A stretch of DNA of 64,000 nucleotides from Caulobacter sp. Root1455 (GTDB taxonomy: Bacteria; Pseudomonadota; Alphaproteobacteria; Caulobacterales; Caulobacteraceae), in assembly GCF_001426905.1 (NCBI RefSeq), contig NZ_LMFQ01000020.1:427758-491757 (forward strand), given 5' to 3'. Under the pieces are notes generated by a model, which saw only the letters and a list, made by a program, of their open reading frames with translations, had not been told where the DNA came from and ran no database searches. Shown in pieces: positions 18,468 through 28,921 of this stretch (positions are counted from its first letter, which is position 1; each line of letters begins with the position of its first letter). The position numbers and the translations under genes were made by a program.

Positions 18468-19526
18468 TCAGCCCTTCACCCCCTCGCACGGCCCCTTGGC
18501 GGACGCCGCGTGGAATTCGATCAGCAGGCCCAGATCGGCGCGGGTCGGGGCCAGGAACGCGGCGCCCGACAGACCGTCATAGCCGGCCAGGCTCTGCTCG
18601 TAGCCGCGCTCGACGCGCCGCTTGGCCGCGTCCAGATCGGCGACGTCCAGGCTGACGCCCAGCACCTGCGGGCCGCCCTCGCGCAGGGCGTCCGCGGCGA
18701 TCCCCGGCCCGTCCGGCTCCAGCGCCAGCAGGGCGTTCGGACCCACCGCCACGCAGTAGCCCTTGGCCGCCACCTGCGGGACCCGGACCGGAACCGCCCC
18801 GGCCAGACCCAGCTTTTCCAGCTTCGCCTTGTCCGCGCCGGCGTCGGCCGACAGCAGCCAGAACGCCGACAGCGACCGCGCGCCGTTCGGGTGCTGGCGG
18901 GCGGTCTTGTCGTCCGCCACGCTGGCCGGGTCGGACCGGGGCGCGGCGTAGTCGATCAGGAAGACGCTGCTGGACAGCACCGGGCGGTCGAAGGCGAACA
19001 GCCGCCAGCGCGGCGGCTTGCCCGGCCCCTGGCCGTCGGGATCGTCGGCGGCGGCGGTGAAGATCGGGGTCACCGGCAGACCCTGGGCCTTGAGGTCGGC
19101 CTGGGCCTGGTCGAGCGCCGAGGCGTGCAGGCCGAACGCCCGCGCGCCCGATCCGCCGTGCAGCGAGGCCTGGTCGGCCTGCATGCCGGGGTCCAGCTCC
19201 GGATCGGGACGGGTGATGCCCAGCAGCTCCAGATAGCCCTGGTCGGCCAGGCGCACATAGCGGTTGGCGACGCCGCCGGGGTTGCGCCCGGGCCGCACCT
19301 GGAAGCCCAGCTTGACCGCCAGGACCGCCGAGGCCTGGTCGATGTCGCGGCCCCACAGCAGCGCGTGGTCCAGCTTGTCGACGGGGGCGGGCGCGGCGGC
19401 CTGGGCGGCGGGCGGACCCAGGCCGAGCGACCCGAGGCCGAGTGATAGGGCGATGGCGGAGAGGGTGAGACGAGGGCGCAAGGCGGGGGGCTCCGTGACG
19501 CTTGAGCGGACGGGGCAAGCTGGCAT
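18468..19526 (-). CDS. exported VOC/glyoxalase-like protein
   Basis: A 352-residue protein with a signal peptide (LTLSAIALSLGLGSLGLGP...AQAAA). The mature part has the glyoxalase-like domain pattern VDKLDHALLWGRDIDQASAVLAVKLGFQV, then FGLHASALDQAQADLKAQG, and a second half with VLGVSLDVADLDAAKRRVE and FLAPTRADLGLLIEFH. Members of this group are metal-dependent VOC enzymes of mostly unknown substrate. A 17-bp operator copy lies 19 bases before the ATG, tying expression to the nearby XRE regulator (inference). It sits immediately downstream of aroB on the same strand but probably has its own promoter. Confidence 0.85.
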   Translation of the reverse strand: MPACPVRSSVTEPPALRPRLTLSAIALSLGLGSLGLGPPAAQAAAPAPVDKLDHALLWGRDIDQASAVLAVKLGFQVRPGRNPGGVANRYVRLADQGYLELLGITRPDPELDPGMQADQASLHGGSGARAFGLHASALDQAQADLKAQGLPVTPIFTAAADDPDGQGPGKPPRWRLFAFDRPVLSSSVFLIDYAAPRSDPASVADDKTARQHPNGARSLSAFWLLSADAGADKAKLEKLGLAGAVPVRVPQVAAKGYCVAVGPNALLALEPDGPGIAADALREGGPQVLGVSLDVADLDAAKRRVERGYEQSLAGYDGLSGAAFLAPTRADLGLLIEFHAASAKGPCEGVKG

Positions 19527-19544
19527 GGCGGCGTAAGCGGAACC

Positions 19545-19561
19545 ATGACCCCGGAGGTCAT
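19545..19561. promoter_or_regulatory. 17-bp palindromic operator, copy 2
   Basis: ATGACC-CCGGA-GGTCAT, matching copy 1 at 15 of 17 positions, including both arms. Located between the aroB stop and the VOC start codon. Confidence 0.7.
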
Positions 19562-19592
19562 GACCTCAGGCGGGGCGAGGTCAGGACGGCCC

Positions 19593-20702
19593 CTAGACCG
19601 CGCCTTCCTCGATCAGGAACGCCCGCAGCTCGTCCCGATCCACGTCCTTGGCCACGAAGGCGTCGCCGATGCCGCGGACCAGGATGAAGGTCAAAAGTCC
19701 GCCCTCGGCCTTCTTGTCCTGGGCGCTGTGGGCGATCAGGGCGTCGGCGCTGAACGGCTCGGGGCGGATGTCCGACAGCCTGGTCGGCAGGCCGGCGGCC
19801 TTGATCGCGGCCTCGGCGCGGACGGCGTCCTGGCTGGAGCACAGGCCCTGGCGGGCCGAGAAGCGGAAGGCCTGGGCCATGCCCAGGCCCACGGCCTCGC
19901 CGTGCTTGAGCGCGTCGCCGAAGCCCATCTCGCCCTCGACCGCGTGGCCGAAGGTGTGGCCCAGATTCAGCAGGGCCCGGCGGCCGACTTCCTTCTCGTC
20001 CTCGGCGACGATCTCGGCTTTCATCTCGACCGAGCGCCCGACGGCGCGGACCAGGGCCGAGGTGTCGCGCTCCAGCACGGCCTGGACGTTGGCCTCCAGC
20101 CATTCGAAGAAGGGGAAGTCGCCCAGCAGGCCGTACTTGATGATCTCGGCATAGCCGCAGGCCAGCTCGCGGGCCGGCAGGGTGGCCAGGATGTCGAGGT
20201 CGGCCAGCACCAGCCGCGGCTGGTGGAAGGCGCCGATCAGGTTCTTGCCGCGCGGGGTGTCGATGGCGGTCTTTCCGCCCACGGACGAATCCACCTGGGC
20301 CAGCAGGGTGGTGGGGATCTGGATGAAGTCGATGCCGCGCTTGTAGATCGCCGCCGCGAAGCCGGTCAGGTCGCCGACCACCCCGCCGCCGAACGCCACG
20401 ACCATGTCGCCGCGCTCCAGGTTCAGGGCCAGCAGGCGGTCGCTCAGGTCGGCCAGGCCCTCGAAGCTCTTGGTCTCCTCGCCCGGCGGCACCAGGATCA
20501 CGTCGGTGGCGACCCCGGCGTGCTCCAGCGCGTTGGCCAGCCGCTCGCCATGGTGCTCGCCGACGATGGTGTCGGTGACGATGGCCACCCGCTTGCGCTT
20601 CAGCAGCGGGGCGATGTGCTCGCCCGCCCGATCGATCAGGCCGGTTCCGACCACGACGTCATAAGCGCGCGCGCCCAGGCCCACGGGGATGGTGGTGATC
20701 AC
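19593..20702 (-). CDS. aroB: 3-dehydroquinate synthase
   Basis: AroB converts DAHP to 3-dehydroquinate, the second step of the shikimate pathway, using NAD and a divalent metal. The 369-residue product shows the NAD site ([17 protein letters not shown]), substrate residues ([15 protein letters not shown]) and metal ligands in [12 protein letters not shown] and near [11 protein letters not shown]. It starts at a GTG that overlaps the aroK stop (GTGA), so the two genes are translationally coupled in the order aroK-aroB usual for proteobacteria. Full length for the family. Confidence 0.97.
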   Translation of the reverse strand: MITTIPVGLGARAYDVVVGTGLIDRAGEHIAPLLKRKRVAIVTDTIVGEHHGERLANALEHAGVATDVILVPPGEETKSFEGLADLSDRLLALNLERGDMVVAFGGGVVGDLTGFAAAIYKRGIDFIQIPTTLLAQVDSSVGGKTAIDTPRGKNLIGAFHQPRLVLADLDILATLPARELACGYAEIIKYGLLGDFPFFEWLEANVQAVLERDTSALVRAVGRSVEMKAEIVAEDEKEVGRRALLNLGHTFGHAVEGEMGFGDALKHGEAVGLGMAQAFRFSARQGLCSSQDAVRAEAAIKAAGLPTRLSDIRPEPFSADALIAHSAQDKKAEGGLLTFILVRGIGDAFVAKDVDRDELRAFLIEEGAV

Positions 20703-21310
20703 TTCAGCTCGCTTTCGGACTTCAGGTACTTTTGCAGGGCCTGGATCACGGCCTCGACCGCCACGCCATGGGCGGTGTCGCCGGTCTCGACGGTCAGATG
20801 GGCCTCGCCATAGGCGGGGTAACGGAGTTGGGCGTGCTCGCGCAGCACGTCCATCGGGTCGCGGCCCTTCAGCAGCGGCCGGCCCTCCTTGCGGCTGACG
20901 CGGCGGGCCAGCAGCTCCAGGTCGGCCTTCAGCCAGACGGCGACGGCCTTGGACTTGATCAGGGCGCGGGTCTCGGCGTTGACGAAGGCCCCGCCGCCGG
21001 TGGCCAGCACGTGCGGCGGCTCGTCCAGCAGCCGGGCGATCACCCGCCGCTCGCCGTCGCGGAAGGCCGCCTCGCCCATCTCGGCGAAGATCTCGGGGAT
21101 CGAGCGGCCGGCGGCGGCCTCGACCTCGTTGTCGGCGTCGCGGAACGGCAGGTCCAGCGCCGTGGCCAGGCGGCGGCCGACGCTGGACTTGCCCACGCCC
21201 ATCAGCCCCACCAGGACGATGGTCTTGCGGCGCAGGGCGGCCCTCGGGTCCGGTCCCTGGGATTCAGGGGCTCGGACGTCAGGGCGGGAAGGGGCGGGAT
21301 CGTCGGTCAT
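20699..21310 (-). CDS. aroK: shikimate kinase
   Basis: AroK phosphorylates shikimate with ATP. The 203-residue product has the P-loop [16 protein letters not shown], the shikimate-binding [18 protein letters not shown], a GGGAF motif, and the lid/adenine region [12 protein letters not shown]. It carries an N-terminal extension of about 35 residues (Pro/Asp-rich) before the P-loop strand [10 protein letters not shown], common in alphaproteobacteria. The start at 21310 is the first reasonable ATG; further upstream frame overlaps the divergent gene. Overlaps aroB by four bases. Confidence 0.95.
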   Translation of the reverse strand: MTDDPAPSRPDVRAPESQGPDPRAALRRKTIVLVGLMGVGKSSVGRRLATALDLPFRDADNEVEAAAGRSIPEIFAEMGEAAFRDGERRVIARLLDEPPHVLATGGGAFVNAETRALIKSKAVAVWLKADLELLARRVSRKEGRPLLKGRDPMDVLREHAQLRYPAYGEAHLTVETGDTAHGVAVEAVIQALQKYLKSESELK

Positions 21311-21431
21311 GGCCTGCTCGCGGTTTACACGAGCGCAAGGCCTCCCGCCAAGGTTTGGACCAAAGCCGCGTCCAGGGTGTCGCGGAGGGCGAAAAGTTTC
21401 GCCAACCCCTGTCCTGCGGCATAGTTGAACC

Positions 21432-22880
21432 ATGGCTCCTTGCAAGCGACTCACGACCCTTTCGGCCATCGTCCTGGCGGCGGTGCTCGCGGCCACGTCC
21501 ACCCCCGTTCAGGCCTTGGCTCAGGTGCAGGTCCAGCCCCTGGCCGCCCCGGACCTGTTCTCGACGCCGGCGGCGCAGACGGACCTGACGGGCGACCTCT
21601 GGAAGGACGCCTCGCCGGGCGTCGCCAAGGAAGCCCTGCCCAAGCTGGCGACCAAGCCGCTGTCGCCGGCCGCGACCGGCCTGGCGCGGCGGGTGCTGGC
21701 CACCGGCGCCAACGCCCCGCCCGGCATCGGCGACGACCCCGAACTGGGCGCGATGAGGGCCCTGGCCCTGATCGCCCTGGGCGAGGCCAAGGGGGCCGAC
21801 GCCATGCTGGACCGCGCGCCCGGCGTGGCGGGCAGCGCCCCGCTGTCGCTGGCGGCGGCCGAGGCGGCCCTGATTTCCGGCGCCGACGACAAGGCCTGCA
21901 AGATCGGCGAGGCGCTCACCGTCGACCGCGGCGGGCCCTACTGGCTGCGGCTGCGAGCCTTTTGCCAGGCCCTGGCCGGCGAGAAGGCCGCGGCCCAGCT
22001 GACCCTCAGCCTGGCCCAGGGCCAGGACGCCGATTACGCCCGGCTGATGAGCGCCCTGTTGTCCGGCGCGCCGGCGGGGCCGGCCAACCTGGCCAACGGG
22101 ATCAACTACGCCCTGTCGCGCAAGCTGGGACTGGACGTGGGGTCGGCCGCCGCCGTCGCCAGCGCCTCGCCGGCGCTGAAGGCGATGCTCAAGCCCGCCG
22201 ACGCGGCCGCGCCGACCGACCCGGCCGCCGCCCAGGCCCAGGTCCTGGCCGCCCTGCGCGGCGCCAAGGGCCTGGTCGCCTTCACCGACGCCGCCAAGGC
22301 CGCCCTGCCGGCGGTCGCCGCCCTGGCCGGGGGCGCCGCGCCGCTGGAGGACCCCGTGCCGCTGGCCCGCGCCGCCCTGGCCGCCGGCGACCTGGCCACC
22401 GCCCAGGCGATCCGAGGCAAGCTGACCGGCGACACCATCCCGGGCGCGACCACTCTGGATCTCGCCCTGCTGGACGCGACCCTGGCCGCCGCCGAGGGCA
22501 AGAAGGACAGCCAGATCCTGGACGGCCTGATCGAGCGCGGCGTCCAGGGCGGCGTCAAGTCGCCCGCCCAGGCGGCCGCCCTGATCCTGGCCGCGTTCGG
22601 CGGCCCCATGAGCCCCGAGGCCCGCGCGTCGTTCGCGATCTTCGACCCGGGCAAGTCCGCCGCGCCGGCCGGACGACTGATCGTGCTGGACGCCGCCGCC
22701 GCCGCCGGCCGCCAGGGCGAGGCGGCGCTGCTGGCCCTGTCGATCGCCGCCGACGCCGGGCCCGCCGGACCGGGGCCGGTCGATCGCGCCCGGCTGGTCC
22801 GCGCCCTGCTGAAGGCCGGGCTGGAAGCCGACGCCCGCGCCTTCGCCGTGGAGGGGCTGCTGGCGCTGCAGCTGAAATGA
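21432..22880 (+). CDS. exported alanine-rich helical-repeat protein
   Basis: I do not recognise a named family. The 482-residue product begins MAPCKRLTTLSAIVLAAVLA (signal peptide, cleaved near VQALA). The rest is about one third Ala with regularly spaced helices such as MRALALIALGEAKGADAMLDRA, each followed by Gly/Pro turns. That looks like a TPR- or Sel1-like solenoid, a role in periplasmic protein contacts being plausible. A pair of Cys (DKACKIGEAL and LRAFCQAL) could form a disulphide. Its stop overlaps the xerD start (ATGA), so it is co-translated with xerD. It is divergent from aroK. Confidence 0.85.
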   Translation: MAPCKRLTTLSAIVLAAVLAATSTPVQALAQVQVQPLAAPDLFSTPAAQTDLTGDLWKDASPGVAKEALPKLATKPLSPAATGLARRVLATGANAPPGIGDDPELGAMRALALIALGEAKGADAMLDRAPGVAGSAPLSLAAAEAALISGADDKACKIGEALTVDRGGPYWLRLRAFCQALAGEKAAAQLTLSLAQGQDADYARLMSALLSGAPAGPANLANGINYALSRKLGLDVGSAAAVASASPALKAMLKPADAAAPTDPAAAQAQVLAALRGAKGLVAFTDAAKAALPAVAALAGGAAPLEDPVPLARAALAAGDLATAQAIRGKLTGDTIPGATTLDLALLDATLAAAEGKKDSQILDGLIERGVQGGVKSPAQAAALILAAFGGPMSPEARASFAIFDPGKSAAPAGRLIVLDAAAAAGRQGEAALLALSIAADAGPAGPGPVDRARLVRALLKAGLEADARAFAVEGLLALQLK

Positions 22881-23788
22881 GCAGCGTGGCATCAGGCTGG
22901 ATCGACGCCTTCCTCGAGATGATGGCCGTCGAGCGCGCGGCCGCCCGCAACACCCTGACCGCCTATGAGAAGGACCTGGCCGACGCCCGGCTGTTCCTGG
23001 CCTCGCGCGGCGATCTCGACGCCGCCTCGGCCGAGGCCGTCGAGGCCTATTTCGCCGACCTGGGCGCGCGCGGCCTGTCGCCGGCCACCGCCGCCCGCCG
23101 GCGCTCGGCCCTGCGGCAGTTCTACCGCTTCGTGCTGGGCGAGGGCTGGCGCGACGACGACCCCTCGCGCCGGGTCGAGGCGCCCAAGGCCGGCCGGCCC
23201 CTGCCCAAGGTGCTGTCGCGCGACGCGGTCCTGCGGCTGATCGCGGCGGCGGCCGCCAAGGACGGGGGGCAGGGCCTGCGCCTGGCCTGCATGATCGAGC
23301 TGCTCTACGCCTCGGGCCTGCGGATCTCCGAACTGCTGAACCTGCCGCTGGCGGCCCTCGCCCGCGACCCGGCCTTCCTGATGGTCAAGGGCAAGGGCGG
23401 CAAGGAGCGGCTGGCCCCGCTGAACGACGCGGCCCGCGCGGCTGTGAAGGCCTATTTGGAGGCAAGGCCGCAATTCCTGCCAAAGGGCGTCAAGGAGAGC
23501 CCCTGGCTGTTCCCCTCGCGCGGCAAGGGCGGCCGGCTGACGGCGCGGCGGGTTTCGCAGCTGCTCGAGGACGCCGCCATCGCCGCCGGCATCGACCGCG
23601 AGACCGTCAGCCCCCACGTCCTGCGCCACGCCTTCGCCACCCACCTGCTGGAGGGCGGCGCCGACCTGCGCGTCATCCAGACCCTGCTGGGCCACGCCGA
23701 CATCGCCACCACCCAGATCTACACCCACGTGGCGGGAGATCACCTGGCCCAGGTGGTGAAGTCCAAGCATCCGCTGGGGCGGAAATAG
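22877..23788 (+). CDS. xerD: site-specific tyrosine recombinase XerD
   Basis: XerD resolves chromosome dimers at dif together with XerC and FtsK. The 303-residue product has the N-terminal SAM-like core-binding domain (about 5-95, AARNTLTAYEKDL) and the catalytic domain with R149 (ASGLRISEL), K173 region (VKGKGGKERL), H247 and R250 (HVLRHAFATHLL), H273 (LLGHADIATTQ) and nucleophile Y282 (IYTHV). All catalytic residues are present. It lies in the conserved xerD / aroK-aroB neighbourhood, so it is the chromosomal housekeeping recombinase rather than a mobile-element integrase. ATGA overlap with the upstream gene. Confidence 0.96.
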   Translation: MSSVASGWIDAFLEMMAVERAAARNTLTAYEKDLADARLFLASRGDLDAASAEAVEAYFADLGARGLSPATAARRRSALRQFYRFVLGEGWRDDDPSRRVEAPKAGRPLPKVLSRDAVLRLIAAAAAKDGGQGLRLACMIELLYASGLRISELLNLPLAALARDPAFLMVKGKGGKERLAPLNDAARAAVKAYLEARPQFLPKGVKESPWLFPSRGKGGRLTARRVSQLLEDAAIAAGIDRETVSPHVLRHAFATHLLEGGADLRVIQTLLGHADIATTQIYTHVAGDHLAQVVKSKHPLGRK

Positions 23789-23791
23789 TTT

Positions 23792-23834
23792 TGTCACCCC
23801 GGATCTGCGCGCTGCGCGCTCGTCCGGGATGACA
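23792..23834. repeat. short palindromic repeat, family D
   Basis: TGTCACCCCGGATCTGCGCG faces CGCGCTCGTCCGGGATGACA. It is a reduced copy of the longer family-D elements at 31738, 52817 and 54641, directly after xerD. Confidence 0.8.
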
Positions 23835-23890
23835 GTGTTTGTATTGGGCGCGCGCGCTGCTAAGCACCCACACCTTTTCAGGAGAACGAC

Positions 23891-24112
23891 ATGTCGGACG
23901 AAACCCGCGACAGCAACGGCACGATCCTGGCCGACGGCGACAACGTCACCCTGATCAAGGACCTCAAGGTCAAGGGCTCGGGCGGCGTGACGCTCAAGCG
24001 CGGGACCCTGGTCAAGAACATCCGCCTGACCGGCGACACCGACGAGATCGAGGCCAATGTCGAGAAGGTGCGCGGCCTGGTGCTGCGGGTGGAGTTCGTG
24101 AAGAAGGCTTAA
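23891..24112 (+). CDS. PhnA/YjdM C-terminal domain protein (73 aa)
   Basis: The whole 73-residue product matches the C-terminal domain of YjdM (formerly PhnA): RDSNGTILADGDNVTLIKDLKVKGSGG, then LKRGTLVKNIRLTGD and VLRVEFVKK. The N-terminal zinc ribbon of full-length YjdM is absent, as in many alphaproteobacterial homologues. Despite the historical name it is not a phosphonoacetate hydrolase, and its role is unknown. It starts at an ATG behind AGGAG. Single gene between two palindromic repeats. Confidence 0.9.
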   Translation: MSDETRDSNGTILADGDNVTLIKDLKVKGSGGVTLKRGTLVKNIRLTGDTDEIEANVEKVRGLVLRVEFVKKA

Positions 24113-24122
24113 GGGCGCCTAG

Positions 24123-24252
24123 TCCCTCCCCCCGTGGGGGAGGTGTCGGCGAAGCCGACGGAGGGGGCGTCATCGGCGGACGACCACAACCCGGATCGAC
24201 GATCCTAAACTCCCCCCACCGGCCTTCGGCCGCCTCCCCCACAGGGGGAGGG
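24123..24252. repeat. palindromic intergenic repeat, family B
   Basis: CCTCCCCCCGTGGGGGAGG at the left and CCTCCCCCACAGGGGGAGG at the right enclose TGTCGGCGAAGCCGACGGAG and CACCGGCCTTCGGCCGCC hairpins. Other copies are at 31101, 34145 and 47435. Confidence 0.88.
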
Positions 24253-24259
24253 CCCAGGC

Positions 24260-24745
24260 CTATGCCCCCTCGAACGCCGCCTTCAGCTTGGGCATGTCCA
24301 GCTTCACCATCTGCATCATGGCGGCGAACATCCGGCCGACGGCGGCCTTGTCGGGGCTGGAATAGAGGTCGAGCAGCGCCTGCGGCACGATCTGCCAGGA
24401 CAGGCCGAACTTGTCCTTCAGCCAGCCGCACGCGCTTGCCTGGCCGCCGTCGGCGAGCAGGGCGTCCCAGTAGCGGTCGACCTCGGCCTGGTCGGCGCAG
24501 TGGATGACGAACGACACCGCCTCGGTGAGGGGGAACATTGGGCCGCCGTTCAAGGCGGTGTATTCCTGGCCCTCCAGCTCGAAACCGATGGTCATGACGG
24601 TTCCGGGCGGTCCCGCCGGCGGCTGGGAGTCGCTGGGATAGCGCGCCACGCTGGTGATCCTCGAATTGGGAAACAGCGAGACGTAGAAGTTCGCGGCCTC
24701 CTCGGCCTGGGTGTCGAACCACAGGAACGGTGTGATCTTGGGCAT
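24260..24745 (-). CDS. PhnB-like VOC-family protein
   Basis: The 161-residue product is of the PhnB / 3-demethylubiquinone-methyltransferase-like VOC group: KITPFLWFDTQAEEAANFYVSLFPNS, TVMTIGFELEGQEYTALNGGP, and CGWLKDKFGLSWQIVPQAL. Proteins of this group form dimers with one betaalphabetabetabeta module per half. They are often mis-annotated as methyltransferases, and most have no proven activity. ATG 24745 was chosen because the upstream extension to 24808 lacks the family pattern. Confidence 0.9.
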   Translation of the reverse strand: MPKITPFLWFDTQAEEAANFYVSLFPNSRITSVARYPSDSQPPAGPPGTVMTIGFELEGQEYTALNGGPMFPLTEAVSFVIHCADQAEVDRYWDALLADGGQASACGWLKDKFGLSWQIVPQALLDLYSSPDKAAVGRMFAAMMQMVKLDMPKLKAAFEGA

Positions 24746-24863
24746 GGGGGCGTCCTCCGTTGAGCGGGTGTCGAACCCAGGACGATCAAGCCACGTCCGT
24801 TCCGACATCGGCCCGCGCTTTTCGACGAACCGCCGCCCAGGGGCGACCGATGTCGCCGAGGTC

Positions 24864-25496
24864 CTAGTCGAACACGCTCGTGTCGGTGACCCGGCCTTGC
24901 AGGTCGGTGACGTGGCGGACGATCCGATTGAACAGCACGCACTGCGCCATCACGACCAGGCCGCCCAGCATGATCATGCCGGTGAGCAGCGCGCGGTCAT
25001 GAATGCCGACCTGCTTGAGGACGCCGAGCAGGCCGCCGACGCCGCCGCCCGCCAGCCATGCGCCCCACCACCAGCGGAGCAGGGCGGGGGTCGTGACCGA
25101 GCGCCATGCGGTCCCCGCGGTGCTAGCCTTCCACAACTGTTCCATGCCCTCGAAGGGTTTCCAGATCGCGGCGATCGGCACGAAGTACCAGCCGACCGCC
25201 CAAGCGGCTGACATTGGCAGGCCGTAATTCGCTAGGCGTTGGGCGTTGCGGCTGGCGCGGTAAATCCAGATCAGGGCGAGGACGCCGGCTACAGCCTGGG
25301 TGAACAAGGCGATGTTGGTTGAAAGCTTCAGGACTTGGGCGAAGGCTAAGTATGGGAAGGCCTCCGGCGGCTTTCCGACCAGCAATGCTAGATTCGCCCC
25401 GAACAGACTGAACGTTAGGAGCCGTCCGGCGAAGAACATCCAGGTCGCGGCGATGACGAGGCCCGCCAGCCGCCTCGGAGCCTCAATGATCGTCAT
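24864..25496 (-). CDS. DUF4328 membrane protein
   Basis: The 210-residue product has about six hydrophobic segments and the DUF4328 pattern: IWIYRASRNAQRL, then MSAAWAVGWYFVPIAAIWKPFEGMEQLWKAS, a central Trp-rich WWWGAWLAGGG segment, and a C-terminal FNRIVRHVTDLQ. Function unknown for the family. The ATG at 25496 lies behind GGGGA. It is less GC-rich than its neighbours in the first half (25250-25450), which may mean a more recent arrival (impression, not computed). Confidence 0.88.
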   Translation of the reverse strand: MTIIEAPRRLAGLVIAATWMFFAGRLLTFSLFGANLALLVGKPPEAFPYLAFAQVLKLSTNIALFTQAVAGVLALIWIYRASRNAQRLANYGLPMSAAWAVGWYFVPIAAIWKPFEGMEQLWKASTAGTAWRSVTTPALLRWWWGAWLAGGGVGGLLGVLKQVGIHDRALLTGMIMLGGLVVMAQCVLFNRIVRHVTDLQGRVTDTSVFD

Positions 25497-25598
25497 GCTG
25501 TTCCCCAAACACTCAAGATCGCTAAGGCGGTTCGAGGCGATGGACAAGGTTCGAGACGGGTCGTTGCGGCCGGACGCCGCGCCGACTAGTTACGCTGC

Positions 25599-26780
25599 AT
25601 GGCCGCTTCCGAGATCGAACCCTTCCACGCCATCGCCATCAGCCGTCTGGCCCACCAGATGAAGGCCGAGGGCCGATCGATCATCCACATGGAGTTCGGC
25701 CAGCCCTCGACCGGCGCGCCCAAGGCGGCGATCGCCACGGCGCACCATGTGCTGGACACCGACGGCATGGGCTATTGGGAAAGCCCGCGGCTGAAGGCGG
25801 CGATCGCCCAGCGCTACGCCACGCTGGACGGGGTGAGCGTCGATCCCGAGCGGATCATCCTGACCTGCGGCGCCTCGCCGGCCCTGGTGCTGGCCCTGGC
25901 GTCCAACTTCCAGCCGGGCGACCGCGTGGCCTTGGCCCGGCCCGGCTACGTGGCCTATCGCAATACGCTGAAGGCCTTGAACCTGGTCCCGGTCGAGATC
26001 GCCTGCGGGGCCGAGAGCCGCTTCCAGCTGACCGCCGCCCACCTGGCGGCGCTGGACCCCGCGCCCGCCGGGGTGATCATCGCCAGCCCGGCCAACCCGA
26101 CCGGCACCATCATCCCCGCCGCCGAGCTGGAGGCCATCGCCGAGGTCTGCCGCGCGCGCGGGATTCGCGTCGTCTCCGACGAGATCTATCACGGCCTCAG
26201 CTACGGCGAGCCGGCCCGCTCGATGCTGGCGTTCGCGCCGGACGCCCTGATCGTCAACAGCTTCTCGAAGTACTTCAGCATGGCCGCCTGGCGGCTGGGC
26301 TGGACGGTCGTGCCGAGCGAGCAGATCCAGCGGGCCCGGGCCTTCATGGGCAATCTGTTCCTGACCCCGCCGTCGCTGAGCCAGCACGCGGGGCTGGTGG
26401 CCATGGACTGCCTGGACGAGCTGGAGGGCCACGTGGCCGTCTACCGCGCCAACCGCGCCCTGCTGCTCGATGCGTTGCCGGCCCTGGGCCTGGCCTCGAT
26501 CGCCCCGCCGGACGGGGCCTTCTACATCTACGCCGACATCGGCCATCTGACCGACGACAGCCTGGCCTTCTGCGAGGCCCTGCTGCGCGACACCGGCGTG
26601 GCCACCGCGCCCGGCGTCGATTTCGACCCGGTCGACGGCCGACGGTTCATCCGCTTCAGCTTCGCGGTCTCGACGGCGGAGGTCGAGGAGGCCCTGCGGC
26701 GGATCACGCCGTGGTTCGCCTCAAGAAACCCTCTCCCAGCGGGAGAGGGAGGGACCCGCGACGAAGTCGTGGGAGGGTGA
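25599..26780 (+). CDS. PLP-dependent class I/II aminotransferase
   Basis: The 393-residue enzyme has the fold-type I aminotransferase motifs: FGQPSTGAPKAAI, GASPALVLALASNF, the ASPANPTGT turn, SDEIYHGLSYG, the PLP lysine K224 in NSFSKYFSMAAWRLGW, and a final RFIRFSFAVSTAEVEEAL with the substrate-carboxylate Arg. Substrate unknown; similar proteins are annotated aspartate or alanine aminotransferase-like. Oddly, the last 17 or so codons (after residue 376) lie inside palindromic repeat C, so the tail NPLPAGEGGTRDEVVGG is repeat-derived and the stop codon belongs to the repeat. Confidence 0.92.
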   Translation: MAASEIEPFHAIAISRLAHQMKAEGRSIIHMEFGQPSTGAPKAAIATAHHVLDTDGMGYWESPRLKAAIAQRYATLDGVSVDPERIILTCGASPALVLALASNFQPGDRVALARPGYVAYRNTLKALNLVPVEIACGAESRFQLTAAHLAALDPAPAGVIIASPANPTGTIIPAAELEAIAEVCRARGIRVVSDEIYHGLSYGEPARSMLAFAPDALIVNSFSKYFSMAAWRLGWTVVPSEQIQRARAFMGNLFLTPPSLSQHAGLVAMDCLDELEGHVAVYRANRALLLDALPALGLASIAPPDGAFYIYADIGHLTDDSLAFCEALLRDTGVATAPGVDFDPVDGRRFIRFSFAVSTAEVEEALRRITPWFASRNPLPAGEGGTRDEVVGG

Positions 26781-26896
26781 GGGGTTACACCCTCACCGAT
26801 TTCTCACGGCGCTCTGCCGGCACGCCGGTTGACGCCTTCACCCCTCACCCTCCCATGCTGCGCATGGGCCCCTCCCTCTCCCCTCCGGGAGAGGGT
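26727..26896. repeat. palindromic intergenic repeat, family C
   Basis: CCCTCTCCCAGCGGGAGAGGG opens the element. GGGAGGGTGAGGGGTT and its complement lie inside, and CCCTCTCCCCTCCGGGAGAGGG closes it. It overlaps the 3' end of the aminotransferase gene. Further full copies are at 28704 and 37783, and a split copy is at 45734 / 46174. Confidence 0.88.
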
Positions 26897-26912
26897 CTTC
26901 AGGAGAGCGGCG

Positions 26913-28701
<1,789 letters not shown>

Positions 28702-28703
28702 TC

Positions 28704-28875
28704 ACCCTCTCCCAGAGGGAGAGGGAGGGACCCGCCGCGTAGCGGTGGGAGGGTGAGGGGTTACGCCCTCACCGATTTTCGCTCGGGCGCCCTGCCGGCG
28801 CGCCGTCGACTCACCACCCCCTCACCCTCCCACGCCTGTCGGCGCGGGCCCCACCCTCTCCCCATGGGAGAGGGT
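28704..28875. repeat. palindromic intergenic repeat, family C
   Basis: Full-length copy: ACCCTCTCCCAGAGGGAGAGGG ... GGGAGGGTGAGGGGTTACG ... CTCACCCTCCCACG ... CCCTCTCCCCATGGGAGAGGG. It fills the gap between the aldo/keto reductase and MscS genes. Confidence 0.88.
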
Positions 28876-28921
28876 TTTGGGGACTTGCCCGCCGTGCTCG
28901 GGCGCCCCCACACTCGCCGCC

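Noticed and set aside
22877-23788. Tyrosine recombinase as a sign of a mobile element or integron
   Set aside because: All motifs and the neighbourhood fit housekeeping XerD. I see no attachment sites, no cargo and no second recombinase.
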